From Panax quinquefolius (taxonomy: Eukaryota > Streptophyta > Magnoliopsida > Apiales > Araliaceae), in contig CM035170.1 of assembly GCA_020205615.1 (NCBI GenBank), positions 35,278,123-35,342,122 of the forward strand: a stretch of DNA of 64,000 nucleotides, written 5' to 3'. Within the stretch, counting starts at the first letter, position 1. Each line of letters opens with the position of its first letter. Of the stretch, positions 10,627-23,210 are shown in pieces. Both the position numbers and the translations under genes were made by a program. The notes under the pieces are model-generated. The model searched no databases, was not told the DNA's origin, and saw only the letters and a program-made list of their open reading frames with translations.

Positions 10627-12337
10627 TTATAAACCTTAGTTATGAGTACCTAAGACTATAATCGTACAGAGAAGGATAAGAAGATCACCATGTGATCATA
10701 GTAAATCGTAGTAACAGATGAGTTGTTAAATGATGAATGATTTATAGCTAATGCTATGAATGAATGGTACTACGAAGTAGTACGAGAAAGAAGAACTCAG
10801 ATTGAGATATGAAGGATAGTATATGAATTAAAGAAAATTCGTATTAAGTAAAGAGAAATTTAGAAGTTGTAAAATTTCAATTGAGGACTCATGTGATAGC
10901 TGAGTTGTGTGAACCTTTGTTATAGGCAGAGGTTTGTGCTTGGTGTAACAACTGCTTAGCTCATTACAGTGATAATCATTGGAGTTGGTCGCGCTATCAA
11001 GATGTATATGACGAGAAGGTGAATCATTCCTCATTTATATACTTGATAGGTAGAGAATGATAAGGTAGGTGTGAGTTCTTGAAACTCATACTTATGGTAA
11101 GTTCATGACTCATAATAATATGGTATGTTTTTAAACCTTCTCAACAAATGGACGCCTATGGTCTGTCTGGATTGTTCTTAAACTCATATTATTGTGGAAA
11201 GTTCCTGAACTCATAATGTGTGGTAAGTTGATGGATTGTACTAAGGTATATGAATGTTTAGACTGAAAGTAAGTATTTTCAATAGACTTAACATTAAAGG
11301 TGCTAGAGGAGATTATGTATTGTCGCAGTAAGACAATGAAAGAAGATGGAGAATAGGATATTTCAAATCATCTAGCTATGATAGATTTTGAAGTTTACTG
11401 AAATCGTGCATATGTGTGTATTTTAAAAACAGAAGAATTGGTTCAACTTTTGGGACCAACATTTTTTAAAAGAGCTATTCTAGGTATGTCTATGCTAATT
11501 GTTGCGGCTAGACAGAAGTTGATTTTAAATATCAAAATGAATTTTATATCATCAATGCATTTGATGCAAAGATGGTAAACGGATGGAGTTATTAATACAA
11601 TTAAACCTAGTGTTGGATTTGATCTTGTGATCAACTACCCGCTATGGTATGATGTATAATGATGAAGTCATAAACGGACGAAGTCCTCAACGTACTGTGA
11701 ATAGTACGGTATCATGACGTCATAAAATGTTTTGATGTATTGTGAAAAGAATTTAAAGAAGTAGACGATGTCAATTGAGTTGACTAGATAGATGTTTCAA
11801 GTTGATGTCCAATTTATTGGTATGATCTAAGCTATTTGATTTGGCTAGACAAATGGTATGTCATGTTATAAGAAAATCGAGCTTTCTTTGAGAACTTGTG
11901 CCAAACCAAATTATTTTGGTACGGAATCTAATGATTAAGTCTGAGGTGAACATACCCCGAAATGGGGATATATAATGGGTTGATCACCTACGTATGGAAG
12001 AGGTAGTTTACTTTTTTTGTGATTGTAAACTGACCGTTAAAGAAGGGTTACGGCGAAATGCTTTTTAACCTAGTAAGAGTTCATGGTCGATTTGACCCCT
12101 CAGCAAAAGTATGAAATGTTTTAAAGGAAATTTTATATTCCTCACTATTCCTTCTACTTCATGATTCTTGATAGGTTATGGAGGTGATGGAATGTTTGAA
12201 CGATAAGAACTTCTTTGAAGAGAAGGTGAGAAGAAGAGTAAGCTAAAATTTTGAGGACGAAATTCGATGAAGAAGGGGAGAATGTGAGGACCCGGGTATG
12301 GGTGTGGTTTTAGAAATTTTAAGGACGGAATTTTTAT
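10627..12337 (+). other. Element B internal region, non-coding
   Basis: No gag or pol motif is present in any frame. Blocks homologous to element F are visible in order: 'ggttataaacc' after the primer site, 'tcaattgaggactcatgtga' near 10880, 'aaactcatattattgtgg' near 11180, 'gtatgtctatgctaattgtt' near 11485 and the hairpin-bearing block at 11901-12000. The conserved order of non-coding blocks suggests selected cis functions such as packaging, or simply common descent. Confidence 0.75.
11901..12000 (+). other. Conserved hairpin module, B copy
   Basis: Begins CCAAACCAAATTATTTTGGT, whose ACCAAA and TTTGGT arms pair, then CCCC (11955-11958) pairs with GGGG (11964-11967) over a five-base loop, then 'ttgatcacctac'. 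Counterparts with the same spacing are at 38432-38620 (F) and 33847-33981 (D LTR). In F and D the second stem is CCCT/AGGG, a compensated change. Confidence 0.6.
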
Positions 12338-12350
12338 AAGGAGGGAAGAA
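12338..12350 (+). other. Polypurine tract of element B
   Basis: 'aaggagggaagaa' lies immediately before the 3' LTR start TGTGATAACC. The preceding phrase 'aaggacggaattttta' is the 3'-end motif shared with C, D and F. Confidence 0.8.
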
Positions 12351-14176
12351 TGTGATAACCAGGAAATTTGGTTTGTCCAGAATTTAAGTTTAAAGAATTA
12401 GTTATTAAAAAAATGAATTTTTATTATTATTTTTTTATGTTATGTGTTTATTAATCGTTCTATAACCTAGGATGATTATAAGTCGGGAGGATTCTAGCTA
12501 TGAGCTAGACTGAACGAGTGAGAATTTTCAAGACGAAAATAAAAAAATTCGGGAACAGAATATTTTTCGGGGAAAAAGACGAAATATGCACTATTCACCC
12601 GACAAAATCCTAAGGGTTAGGCTTTGAATAGCCTAAGCCTTTTCGAGAGTTCGGTATGTCGAAATGACATTCCGTCAAAAGATTGACAATAATATATCGT
12701 GAAAAGTTAAGTAAGACGATAAAAGTTTTTCTCGAAAAACGTGCAGAAATCGGACAAAATAAAAATGACGAAAAGTACTGCTATGTACTTTTCATTAGTT
12801 TAGCTTTGTTAGGGGAAAACGTGAAGGAAAACGCTTAACGCCAAAAAGTGTTTTTCAGTTTTTTAGAAATCTGAAGAATGCGTAAAAGGTAATCAGTAAA
12901 AGAAAGACGAAATATCCAAAAATATTTGGATTCTGAGAATCGCAGTTCTTAAAAACTGTCGGACGAAACCCGAAAGACGAAACCACGAAGCTTCCAAGGG
13001 AAGCTACATTTATAATAAAGAGGTGTATTGAGGAGGTGGGAATAGTATGGAGGTGTGAATAGTAAGGAGGTTTGAGGGCGAAATGACTATTTTTCCCCTA
13101 GCCTTGGTTTTCTATAAATAGGAAGCTCATTTCATTGTTTTGAGATTTTGAAAATCCTACACTTTGAGGGAGAAAGAGAGAGTTCAGATGGGAGAAAGTA
13201 GAGGAAGAGGAAGAGGAAGAGGAAAAGCTTGCCCGAGTGCAGGCTTTGTCCAACGGAGGAAGATTAAAGAAGAAAGTAATCCGAAACCTAGCTTCTAATA
13301 AATTTTCTGTAAGTTTTTATGTTAAAAAATAAAGCTTAATGAAGATAAGGGTAGATGATGTTAGAAATAATTTCATATCGTTGAAATCATAAAAAAATAA
13401 AGAAATAAGAATTAGAAGTTTATTTTATAAATTTCTTAAGGAAGTATAAGATTCGTAAGGATTTTGAGCGATCCGAATGAATCTTATGAATGAGTAGGTC
13501 AAATAAGTAAGGAATGATGTTCTATAACATAATATTCCAAGAAAAAGTGGAATCGTAATCTAAAATATCGATTAAAAAAATGAAGAACGAACGAAGAACA
13601 CGAAGAACACGCGAAGAACACGAAGAACGTTGTTGATGGACAAATTTAAAACCATCGTAGGATAATTGTTGTTGATGGACAAGTTTAAAACCATCGCGTA
13701 TAAGTTAGTTGCTTATTGCTTAACTAGGAACGGTAGAAACGTTCATGCGGAACAGATTAAAACTTAGCTATAACGAAGTTATAGCAAACTTTTTCGTAAA
13801 AGAAGAACGAGAATTAGAAAGATAGTAAATGAACCTAAACGTGTAGGGTTTCATAAGAATGTAAGAGAACGTAGAAAACTTGAGTCGTGGACTCAAGGAC
13901 GAACGAGTTCCGATGTCGGATGAATGAATTACGGACGAACGAGCGAAGAACGTTAAAAGCGTAAAAATGAACGAAGGGTGAAGATCAAGCCAATCGAATG
14001 GCACATTAACGGATTTAGAACGAAGTTCTGTCTGGGGGGTATTGAAGTACGTAAGATAAGGAAGAGAATGGATTTAGAATTCCCTTGTTCCAAGTTATAA
14101 TGAAGAAGTTATGAGATCGTAAAGTACGCATCTCAAACTTGATTCAAGACTTAGAGAAATTTTCTAGGTTTTGTGC

Positions 14177-14194
14177 TTGGCGCCGCAGCGCCAA
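14177..14194. other. GC-rich hairpin in variable patch of B 3' LTR
   Basis: TTGGCGC (14177-14183) pairs with GCGCCAA (14188-14194) around a four-base loop. It stands at the start of the patch where LTR1 and LTR2 lose similarity. LTR1 has no equivalent hairpin. Confidence 0.5.
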
Positions 14195-14543
14195 CAGAGC
14201 CTTAGAGAGACGACGTCGTAGCTCGAGCTTGGCCATAAACTACTGGCGAGTGGCACCGCAGTGCGAGAGGTAACGAAGTGTTTGGCACTCGCAGCGATGC
14301 ATAAAGGAAGAGGGTGATTAAGGTTCGCGCCAGCAAATACAAATGAAAAGAATAGAGCGCACTTGCATCACGGCAGGTGCGAGCAATGCCCAGTAATTAG
14401 TTTTTTAGTGCTCAATTACTGAGGGATGTACAAGAAAGAAATATGAACATGTAGTTCACCTAATGTAACACTTAATCAAGTGTTTTAAATCTTTAGTAAA
14501 GGTTGAACGGAAAGATTAAACGAGATTAAAAGATTAAGATTGT

Positions 14544-15362
14544 AGGTGCGGGTTACGGAACTGATATTCAGGGACCGTAGTCATGATAAACGAACGTGGG
14601 GGATTACTATGATTGAGATTCCTTAGACGTTGAGAGACGAGGGTAATGAATAACATTTCGATGTTATGTCATAGTGATGAGAGATATGTGTAAAGCGTAT
14701 AGACGCTGTGAACACAACACAGTTGTGATGAACGATCGCTCTTAGCATACAACGAACCGTATGGCTTCGACATTAAGAAAGAATGATGAACATGGGGTTC
14801 ATGGGATGGATAACGATGGAAAACGATTAAAACCTTGAGTAAAGGTTGAATGAGGGATTTGGAGACGAACAACGTAAACGTTGAATATGTAAACGATCCT
14901 CATGAATTGTATTCGCGTCGGCCGAACGTTCTAAGTGTACAATGGTTGTTTGACTTAAACGTTCACAAAGGTAGTAAGTAAGATATGATCTATTGAGAAA
15001 GCCGTTACGAACTGTAATAAGTGTAATAAAAGCCGAATGTGAGTCGGATAGTGAATGATAGAAAGAAATGTAAGCGTTAAACACTTTAACCGACGTGAAT
15101 ATTGAGTGTACGTGAATATTAAACGGGCAGAACCTACACCCCGTGTATGGTTTGACCATAAGGTAATGAAGACCAATGATTAAACCTGTGAACGGTGAAG
15201 AAGCTGAATTAAAGACAAGTATGTATAACGTAAAGAAGCCGATTTAATGTTTATACCTTGGAAGACGTTTCAAATCTAATAAACCGGACGTTGTAAAATA
15301 AGAATAAGGTAACGTAAAATTCTTAACGCTATAAATGCGTAGAATGAGCATTGAATGATCGT
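14544..15362. other. 819-bp segment present only in B 3' LTR
   Basis: LTR1 reads 'aagatcgt' straight into 'tctgagtata' (about 9095). LTR2 reads 'aagattgt', then this 819-base block, then 'gatcgt' and 'cccgagtata'. The six-base near-repeat at both edges fits either a microhomology deletion from LTR1 or an insertion into LTR2. The block has no terminal inverted repeats and no convincing protein. Confidence 0.65.
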
Positions 15363-18300
15363 CCCGAGTATAAAAAAGAATGTATGACTTAGACAATGAT
15401 GAATAAATCATGAGGTGTGGCATTTAGTTGCCAGAAAGCCATAAGGAATAAGAAGTTGGGTTAACGAACGTTAAAGTTTAATAGTTCGAATAGGTTAAGA
15501 TGAGTTTAGGTTGTAGTACAATCGTAACCTTTGATGGTTGACATATGGGAGTTAAGCTAAACAATTCCTTTACAGACCGAAGATATATACGAAACTGACA
15601 ACCGATCTAACTCACTGTTGTGGGCAGTGTAGATGAGACGGGAACTTCTTTGTTGGTTATTTATGGGAAACCGCTCAGGGTACCATATGGAATACTAGCA
15701 GAGACGCGATGTGTGCTGAGTCCTAGAAAAGTTTTAAGAAGAAGACAAGAATGTAAATCATCAAAGATGATGATAGTATGAGTTAAGATATCTCCGTATG
15801 TCATGAAACCGTAAACCGGTAGTAAAGAAAGTTAGTCACATAAGCTTAGATTACAAGAACGCAAACCTTAAGAAGTAAACATAAATAAACCAATGCGTAA
15901 AGTCAAGTATATGACTAATTGGTGTATGTGTTATTTCCTTATGTGCTACATAGGAATTGGAATGAGCAGTTCAACGTAAACTATAAGCTGTAGCTTTGCG
16001 TAAGGCAAGTTTCCTAACTTCATTCATATTATATGAATGCTAGTTTCTTAAACTTCTCAGATGTTGAACTTGAGAAGTCTTGTCTATGTGCATATGTGCG
16101 ATGTATATACAAGGTGGTAGTATGTATGAGGCATTGTGCCATAATTTTAACACTTCGATGTTTCTATGAGATGAACTGTTCTGTGATTGAGTTGTTCAAT
16201 ACAAGTATGTTCTGTTTATACATTAACCGTTATTGTTAAATCTGTGCTAATGATTCTAGCCAAATATAATGTGTATGAAAAAGGTAAAAGAATGAAAGTA
16301 TTTCAAAGTGCATGTGAATGATGTTTTAAGGTGATAAGAATCGAGACTATTCCTATTATTCAAGCTGCTTCATAACCTTTGTTCGGTTATCGAAGTTCTG
16401 AAGAATGTTTAAACTTTTGAAGTTGTTTGATCAACTGTTATGACTTGGTGGGAAATTGAATGCTCACACTTGCTTTAAATGAAAAACATTTTTAGCGTAC
16501 AATGTTAGAAAGAATTTAAGGATCCCGTAAAGATCAAGCTGATCGGTATCCAGATAAAGTACCATTCAGTATGTGAATGTGCGTGAAGAACAAGCCAATA
16601 CTTATAATATAGAATAGTTTAATTGAACTATAGGTTAGTTTAATGAACTGATATGTATCCTTGATGGCTGATAAAAGTCACTCTTGTTGGGACACCCCCA
16701 AATTTGGGTTACCTGACCCCCAAGTTTGGTGCCCACGATCCACAATATAAATAACATTTAACTACATTTAATTATAAATAGGAACTTTTAAAGCCAAGAT
16801 CTTTCCACGGGCCCCAATCACATAAGGAACGTCCAATCCTGCACAATAAACACGACAACACCAAAAGCTTGATGGCTTTGACCATTAGGGGATAGCTCCG
16901 GCGTTAGAGTTAGTACAGGCGATCACAAGGTTAATAATGGAGGAATAAAATGTCTAGTGTATTTAGAGAGATAAAATATTAGTTACCTTTTCTTATGTGA
17001 TATCCTTGTCTACATATACTCCCAGTCCGGTTTCTCACACCACCCACTATCGATAGCTCACCTGCTACCCCATCACCTTTGTCCACCGCCAGCTAATACA
17101 TTCCCATCCTCATTAATGTTATGCAGGCGGTGACAGAGATAACAGCCAACTGTTATCTTTTTCATCATTACCGGTCAAAGTTGGTGTTTAGATATTATTT
17201 GCCTAATGGATCAGCCCAACTAAGAAGCCCAATACATTTAAGACACAATAAATATAAACCAAGGAGTCAGTCCATTCGGTTCGGCCCAATGCATAAAGTA
17301 TCATGGCCCAACAGGAACATACACTTCATTAACTGATATAGTTAATACATTACCCAAGGTTCTCTAACCTTACATTACAAATATACCCTTTAGTTATACA
17401 AAAAGGGTTCACAAATACAACATAATAATAATGTTATTCTTAACTAATTAATCACTATGCCTTTGCCTTTTTTCTTCTTTGACCCGCTGGCCTCTTCTCC
17501 CCTAGCTGAAATGTTTTATTTAGCAAGGGTGAGCAATAGATTTTCCCCTCAAGTTATGACATATAGTAAATGTATAAGAATCAAGAATAACAAACTATCT
17601 AATTTGATAGAATAACACCAAAGTTCGGGGAACTTTGAAATAGCTGACCAAATCTCTAATTACTAACAAGTCTTCTCACAATCTATGCAACAAAATAATT
17701 TGATAATGAAAGAACGCTTTCAAAGTTTCTACGATATTCTATTGAATAATCAAGAATTAATTCTACGCAATAACAAAGTGGAATGTTTTCCATATTTATG
17801 TTGAGTGATCCATTGGATCTAGAACTTCTCTTCTCAGGTATCTATCAAAGATTTGCTTTGATATATACGTAGGTGTATTAAATAACCATAAAGATTAAAC
17901 CATACCCCTCTGCAAGTATAACAAGTGATTAACTTTATTATACCCTATATTATGCATAATACTTAATCGTGCGCAAAGGCCGAATATACGACCAATAAAA
18001 TGTTCCCTTTATATAAAAGGTTATTTTTCTCAGTCTCATAATCAAGGTTTGATTTAACAACGAAATATTATGATTTCAATATGTAGTCACTTCGATCTAG
18101 CCAAAATAGTTAGCATCGATCTGTTAATAATAATTGAATTATCTTCTCGGACCTATCAAGTTCTAACAATTGTTCGTCTAGCTAGAATAATTAGCTCAGA
18201 CATATCTCAACATAATTCGATAATAAATGTGGAATTATCTCATCTTTGTCAATACTAGCTTCTACGGATGTAAGTATCTAACAATAGTTATTCTCTAATT

Positions 18301-18759
18301 ATATTCTCAGAATTCAATTTGAATTAATAAATATACACTAACTGCGATTAATTAACAATAAATTATTGGATGTGGTCTAATTAACAATAATTAACCACCA
18401 TAATAGTTGAACAAATATAACTCAGGGTTGAGTTAGGAAACTTGCCTTCTGCGTTGATTACTGCTACATAATATACTTATCTGCGTTCGAAAGACCTATA
18501 ATCACAATATCGGTCTCACAATTAGCACAATAATTCACAACACATAATATTGTAATTTACAGTCAATCTGTCTCCTAGGCACATTACCACATAGCCACAT
18601 TAGTGTTTATAATCTATATAAACATTTATCAAGTTTAACTAGTTCGGTCTAGTTGGACTTCGGTCTATTCTCGGTGTGCTGGTCACCCGATCCGATAATT
18701 TACACTTTTATTGTCACTTAAACTCGGTCTCAAAGCTTCAATATTATTTTAGATAAGTC

Positions 18760-19650
18760 ATATATCATTTATAATATTTTTCGGAAGCTTTTAATAATTT
18801 ATAAACAATTATTATAATTTATAATAATTTTTCAAACACTTAAATCATTTTTAAATGATTTAATTATCAAATAATCTTATCATCATTAATATTTAATAAT
18901 ATAAAAATATTAATGTTATACTTGTCAAAATATTAAAGTTATTGTTAATAACTTAAAATATTTTTAAATCATCAATATTTTACTTAAATGATTTTTAAAA
19001 TAATTAAAATCATTTTTAAATCATCACCATTAAATATTAATGAAATTATTATCAAAATATTAAAAGTCATTAATTATAACTTAAAATATTTTTAAATCAT
19101 TTTTTTTTTATTTTTTAATCAATAAAACCATTTTTAATTCATTTATTTAATATAATATTTAAATAAATCTATTATCATTAATATTAATTATTAATTAATG
19201 AGAATTCTCCAAAAATATTGTAAATTATATTTTATAATTTAAAATATTTTTAAACACATTATTCTTATTTAAAATGATTTTTATAATATTAAAATCATTT
19301 TAACTCATTTATTTAATATAATAATTAAATAAATCTAATATCATTTATATTAAATTAGTAATGAAAATTTTCTAAAATATTAAAATTTACATTTTATAAC
19401 TCAAAATATTTGTAAACACTTTATTATTATTTAAAATAATTTTCATAATATTTAAAATCATTTTTCTCTAATTTATTTAATACACTAATTAAATAAATTA
19501 AATATCATTAATATTTAAATAATTATAAATATTAATGAAAATGTCCAAATAATTAAAAGTTATTTTTCAGAATTTAAAATAATTTTTAAAACCATTTTCG
19601 TAATTTTTAGAATTTAGTTTCTATTTTTAATTAATTTCTGGAAAAATCAG
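18760..19650. repeat. AT-rich low-complexity tract in C LTR
   Basis: Irregular recurrences of 'aaaatatttttaaatcattt', 'aatataataattaaataaat' and related strings occur roughly every 60-150 bases. No gene is visible. The tract sits in the U3 side of the minus-oriented LTR. Confidence 0.7.
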
Positions 19651-21065
19651 AAATTAAATATATTTAATCTGTCGTTGTAGGCCTTTAGCGACGATTTCTG
19701 TCGTCTTAGGTGTTCTTGAGCTCAAGAACACTGTCAGACCCGAGTTCAAGGGTCATGGTTTGACCGCTTAAAATTTTCAATCCAAAAATGTTTCTAGACA
19801 ATCTCTAACCATGATTTTGTAGTGTTTATGTAACACTACAAGAATCAACCATCAACAAAGTCATAACATTACCCAAATGTAAGATCAAAGCCATCAAACT
19901 CGCTGTCAGTGTGTTTCTGAGTTTTCCCACAAACCCAGCAGTTCGAGTGACCATTTTCTAGATTAATTTTATATACGTTCCAGTCACGATTCATGTAATA
20001 TAATGGTTCAAATATAAAGTCCTTATGTCATAGAACATTCACAAAGCAACATAACAGTTTAACAACAACAGGATCACCATGTATCATTCGGTCAAACTCT
20101 GTCAGAAACTTAGTTCATAGAGTTTCTGGAAATTCCCAGAAAGTTCATCCGTGATCAAATGGTCTAGTTTGACCATTCATTACAACCATCTTATGTGTTG
20201 TTTAAGAGATCTACTAGCATGGATCTAGAGTCCCCATAACCAGCTACAAATATGTTACAACAACAACATCATAACACTAAATCAACTGACAGATCAATAA
20301 GCATAAAAAGGTTATCAGACACTGAAATCAATTTCTGCCCAGATTTATACTCGGCCATGGTCGGTCAACCGACTTTGACCATTTATAACTTGGCATCTAG
20401 ATATTAAACAACTATAAATACACACCCAAGTCAAAGACAACATGATAAATTATAGATTAAAACTTTAAAACACCAAAAACCATAAACGAGCAAGGATCTG
20501 TGGACTCTGACATTCGGTTGTCAGACCACATTTCTAGCTCAAGAACAGTTTTGAAAATCATCATTTTAAGACACTTTGATGTTATGGATCCATGATGGAT
20601 CAACATAGATCATCTAAAAACATCATATAACACCTGATTAAACACTTAAACACAAAATTTTTCTTTGCATGTAAGATCAAAATAGGTTTTAGGGTTTATA
20701 TCTTCTTGCTAAATCTTTGATCGTAGATCTCCTTATCTGACATTGGTTGATCTAGGGGCTGTATTTAGGACTGATATACTATAAAATTTTGGAGGTTTGG
20801 TTGAGAGAAAAAGTTGGTAAGAGCTTATATGAAAAATGGGCAAGTTATGTGATTTTCTCTCCCAAATCTATATATATTAAGATATATCACCATAGATCTG
20901 ATGTTGCTGGATGATTTGATGATATATTCACTCACATTGGTCAAAATAGTTGGTCACCTACTATAGGTCTTGGCCATTTTTACAAGTTACAAATTAAAGA
21001 AAGTGAAAAGGGCATTTTTATCATTTGTAAAATAATTTTAATGGCATACATGACATTTGTCACAC

Positions 21066-21385
21066 CCTTAGGGTTTAACCCTAAGGTTAACCCTTAGGTT
21101 TTACAACATTAGCTTTCTAGGATTTTCTAATTAGGGTTTTTAAATTAGAAAATTAAGATTTTAAAACTATAATTAGGTTTTCCTAATTAAATTAGATTTT
21201 CCTAATCATATTAACATTTAATAAACACATTAAGCTTACCAATTAGGATTAGGGTTTCCTAATTAGGGTTTAGGATTCCTAAATTTAAAATTAGGGTTTC
21301 TCGGCATTCGATTAGGATTTCTAACGGTATGTTAGGGTTTCTAATCTGGAGATTAGGATTTCTAATTCTTTATTAGGGTTTACTA
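21066..21385. promoter_or_regulatory. Telobox-like motif cluster in C LTR
   Basis: About ten copies of TTAGGGTTT or close variants (TTAGGATTT, AACCCTAA) lie within 320 bases, spaced irregularly and separated by 'cctaattag'. They are not in the perfect seven-base register of a telomere. In plants, AAACCCTAA (telobox) is a protein-binding promoter element. The cluster lies near the start of the U3 region on the minus strand. A regulatory role is inference. Confidence 0.55.
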
Positions 21386-21684
21386 ATTTTAAACCTTATC
21401 CGATCAATCATTTATCAATAATTCTATACAGTACAAACACTTACTTATTAATATAATTATTGTAATTATATTTTCTATCGAATCCCTATCCGTACTTAAG
21501 GTTAGGGTTTCTATTCTCCGTTAAGCACAACTCTACTCTTAATTTATTAGTCAATACTCAAATTAACCACTTCTCGAGACTCGTATCACAAATACTTGTC
21601 ATAAAATTGATAATTAATATTAATATTAAATAATAAAAAAATTATTCGTAAAAGTCTGATTATTCAAAATCCCGGGTTATTACA

Positions 21685-22001
21685 TTCACCCCTCCTTCAA
21701 AGGATTTCGTCCTCGGAATCACCGCTTTCTTATTCTCTATAATCTTTTAAAGTTGTATCATCAATTCATTCTTATCAACACAATATTAATTTTGTGTCTC
21801 ATATTCTAACATGTGACTTGGGTCTATAAAACAATTCACAGTAATTATCTAACTCAATATTACTTGCGTAATTTAAGTCTTAAGCAAAATCGTTACATGT
21901 CGCCACCTCCTAGACGGCCCCTGCATCTTGCGCCATCATGTTGAACATGCGGGCCGTTGGTCTTCCTAGTTGTGCAGGTCCTCAAATTGCCAAGGTTCCG
22001 C
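21685..22001 (-). pseudogene. Family C internal remnant: gag piece joined to 3' end
   Basis: Directly beside the LTR start, the minus strand has the polypurine tract (minus of 21685-21703, 'tgaaggaggggtgaa') and the conserved 'gattccgaggacgaaatcc' phrase. Farther from the LTR, at 21910-21985, the minus strand encodes a fragment with GRPTARMFNMMAQDA, which aligns with the Gag-protease junction of D ([13 protein letters not shown], coded near 44447). Everything between (protease to integrase) is missing, so an internal deletion has joined gag to the 3' end. D's 5' LTR begins at 22002. Confidence 0.65.
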
Positions 22002-23210
22002 TGTAACAATTCAGAATTTCAAATTATAATTTTTAAATATTTATTTAATTATATAAATATTTAATGGAAGTGTCTATCGTTGAATAAATATTTGTTTAAT
22101 TGATTTGATTTTATTTTGTTAATTATTTGTTAAATAAAAAATTAATGAGTTAAGGAAATTATTATTATATTGATATTTCAATTTGATGGTTAATTATTTG
22201 TATGGAGTTATGTGATTAAATGATTTATTTAATAAATTGTTATTTGAATTAATTAATTAAGTATGAAATCTCAATTAAATATAGTGTGACAATAACTATA
22301 TTATAAGGAGTATTAAAATAAATTAAAGTAGTTTTAATTGAGTTTACCCAAACAAGGCTTAAGTATATTAAGTCTTTAATTTTAAAGAGTTTTACAAAAC
22401 GGAACCTTATAGCTTTTGGATTTTTAAATTTTGAATTTCTAATAAAATAAATAAAATAAATAATAAATAATAAATATAATATATTTAAAACATATACGTT
22501 AGTTTGTAACTGATATTACAATTAGTATTAGTATTAAGGTTATCAGTTTATTTATTTACGCTTAACTAAGAGTTTAGTCTACAGAGAAGAGAGTTTTAAG
22601 AGGAATTGGAGAGGAGTCTTAAGAATTTTTACAACAAATTCTGTGTTTAGCAAGGTTGTGCAAGCTAATTGAAGGTAATTTTCCATAATCTCAATATTAT
22701 ACATATATATATATAAATTTATTGCAATAATTTTTATACTCTGTGAATTTCAAAGGTTTAGAATTGTTGCTACATAATTCAATTATGATGATTACATGTG
22801 TTTATGATGATTAGAGATTATGTTTAAACAAGAAAATTGCATGCTAATTTCAGTTAACAGTAGAAAAATAACGACAGTGTGTGTTTGTATGAATATTTCT
22901 TATGTGGCTTGTGTATGTATCAATTTTGATGGTCAATTAATATGTTAAACTGTAAATTGAAGTTTGTTTATGCTAGTTTATTAAGAAATGAAGATAACGT
23001 AATTTGAATGAAGCAATTTGGACAAGAATCGTTTTTACAGTGTTGATTTTTGTCTAAGAAACTCAAAAATGGTGCTTATGTATGAAAAAATGAAATTTGA
23101 GAAATGAAAATAGTTAGAAGTGTTGTTAAAGTGTTCAATGTAGATGAATATGTTAGCAATCATGTTTATCATAGTTTTATATTTATTTTATATGTTAATA
23201 TTCTTTGTCT
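22002..23210 (+). repeat. Element D 5' LTR, first part
   Basis: Aligns with 53240-54462 nearly end to end, including 'atttaatggaagtgt', the 'gagaagagag' purine run near 22580-22620 and the (ta)n tract near 22702. Similarity ends at 'gtcttgt', where the reversed A2 LTR begins. Confidence 0.85.

Larger units (their letters stand above)
6959..16684 (+). mobile_element. Element B: large non-coding LTR retrotransposon, 3'-truncated
   Basis: Two long direct repeats (6959-10604 and 12351-16684) flank an internal region of only 1.75 kb with a primer site at its left end and a polypurine tract at its right. No gag or pol is recognisable, so this fits the class called LARD. The second LTR ends early at 16684, where family C begins; the final ~190 bases of the LTR present at 10415-10604 are missing from it. 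Minus-strand open frames inside the LTRs have no recognisable domain and occur in untranslated LTR sequence, so they are not called. Confidence 0.85.
12351..16684 (+). repeat. Element B 3' LTR, interrupted
   Basis: Matches 6959-10415 along its length, except for a patch near 14160-14400 and an extra block at 14544-15362 that LTR1 lacks. TATA box at 13112-13121. Identity stops after 'agtcactcttgt', where the C-family LTR begins (TGTTGGGACACC). Bases 'tgt' are shared at the joint, so the boundary may lie at 16684 or 16687. Small differences throughout show the two LTRs have diverged since insertion. Confidence 0.85.
16685..21684 (-). repeat. Family C LTR (5 kb), reverse orientation
   Basis: On the minus strand it starts TGTAATAACCCGGG at 21684 and ends near 16685 in ...GGGGGTGTCCCAACA, giving TG...CA ends and about 5.0 kb. 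A polypurine tract adjoins the start, so this is a 3' LTR. From 18.7 to 19.65 kb it is extremely AT-rich with many 'aaaatatttttaaatcat' phrases. At 21066-21385 it holds a telobox cluster. The U5 end resembles that of other families (cacccccaaattt). No second copy is in the window, so the ends rest on TG/CA and the polypurine tract only. Open frames inside have no domain. Confidence 0.7.

Noticed and set aside
14669..15176. Three overlapping minus-strand frames (67-110 aa) in the B 3' LTR
   Set aside because: They overlap each other in different frames, lie in a block missing from LTR1 and show no domain.
21066..21385. Interstitial telomere from chromosome fusion
   Set aside because: Motifs are irregularly spaced and degenerate, and lie inside an LTR; no perfect TTTAGGG tandem.
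16685..22001. Family C as a solo LTR
   Set aside because: A polypurine tract and gag remnant adjoin its start, so internal sequence remains.
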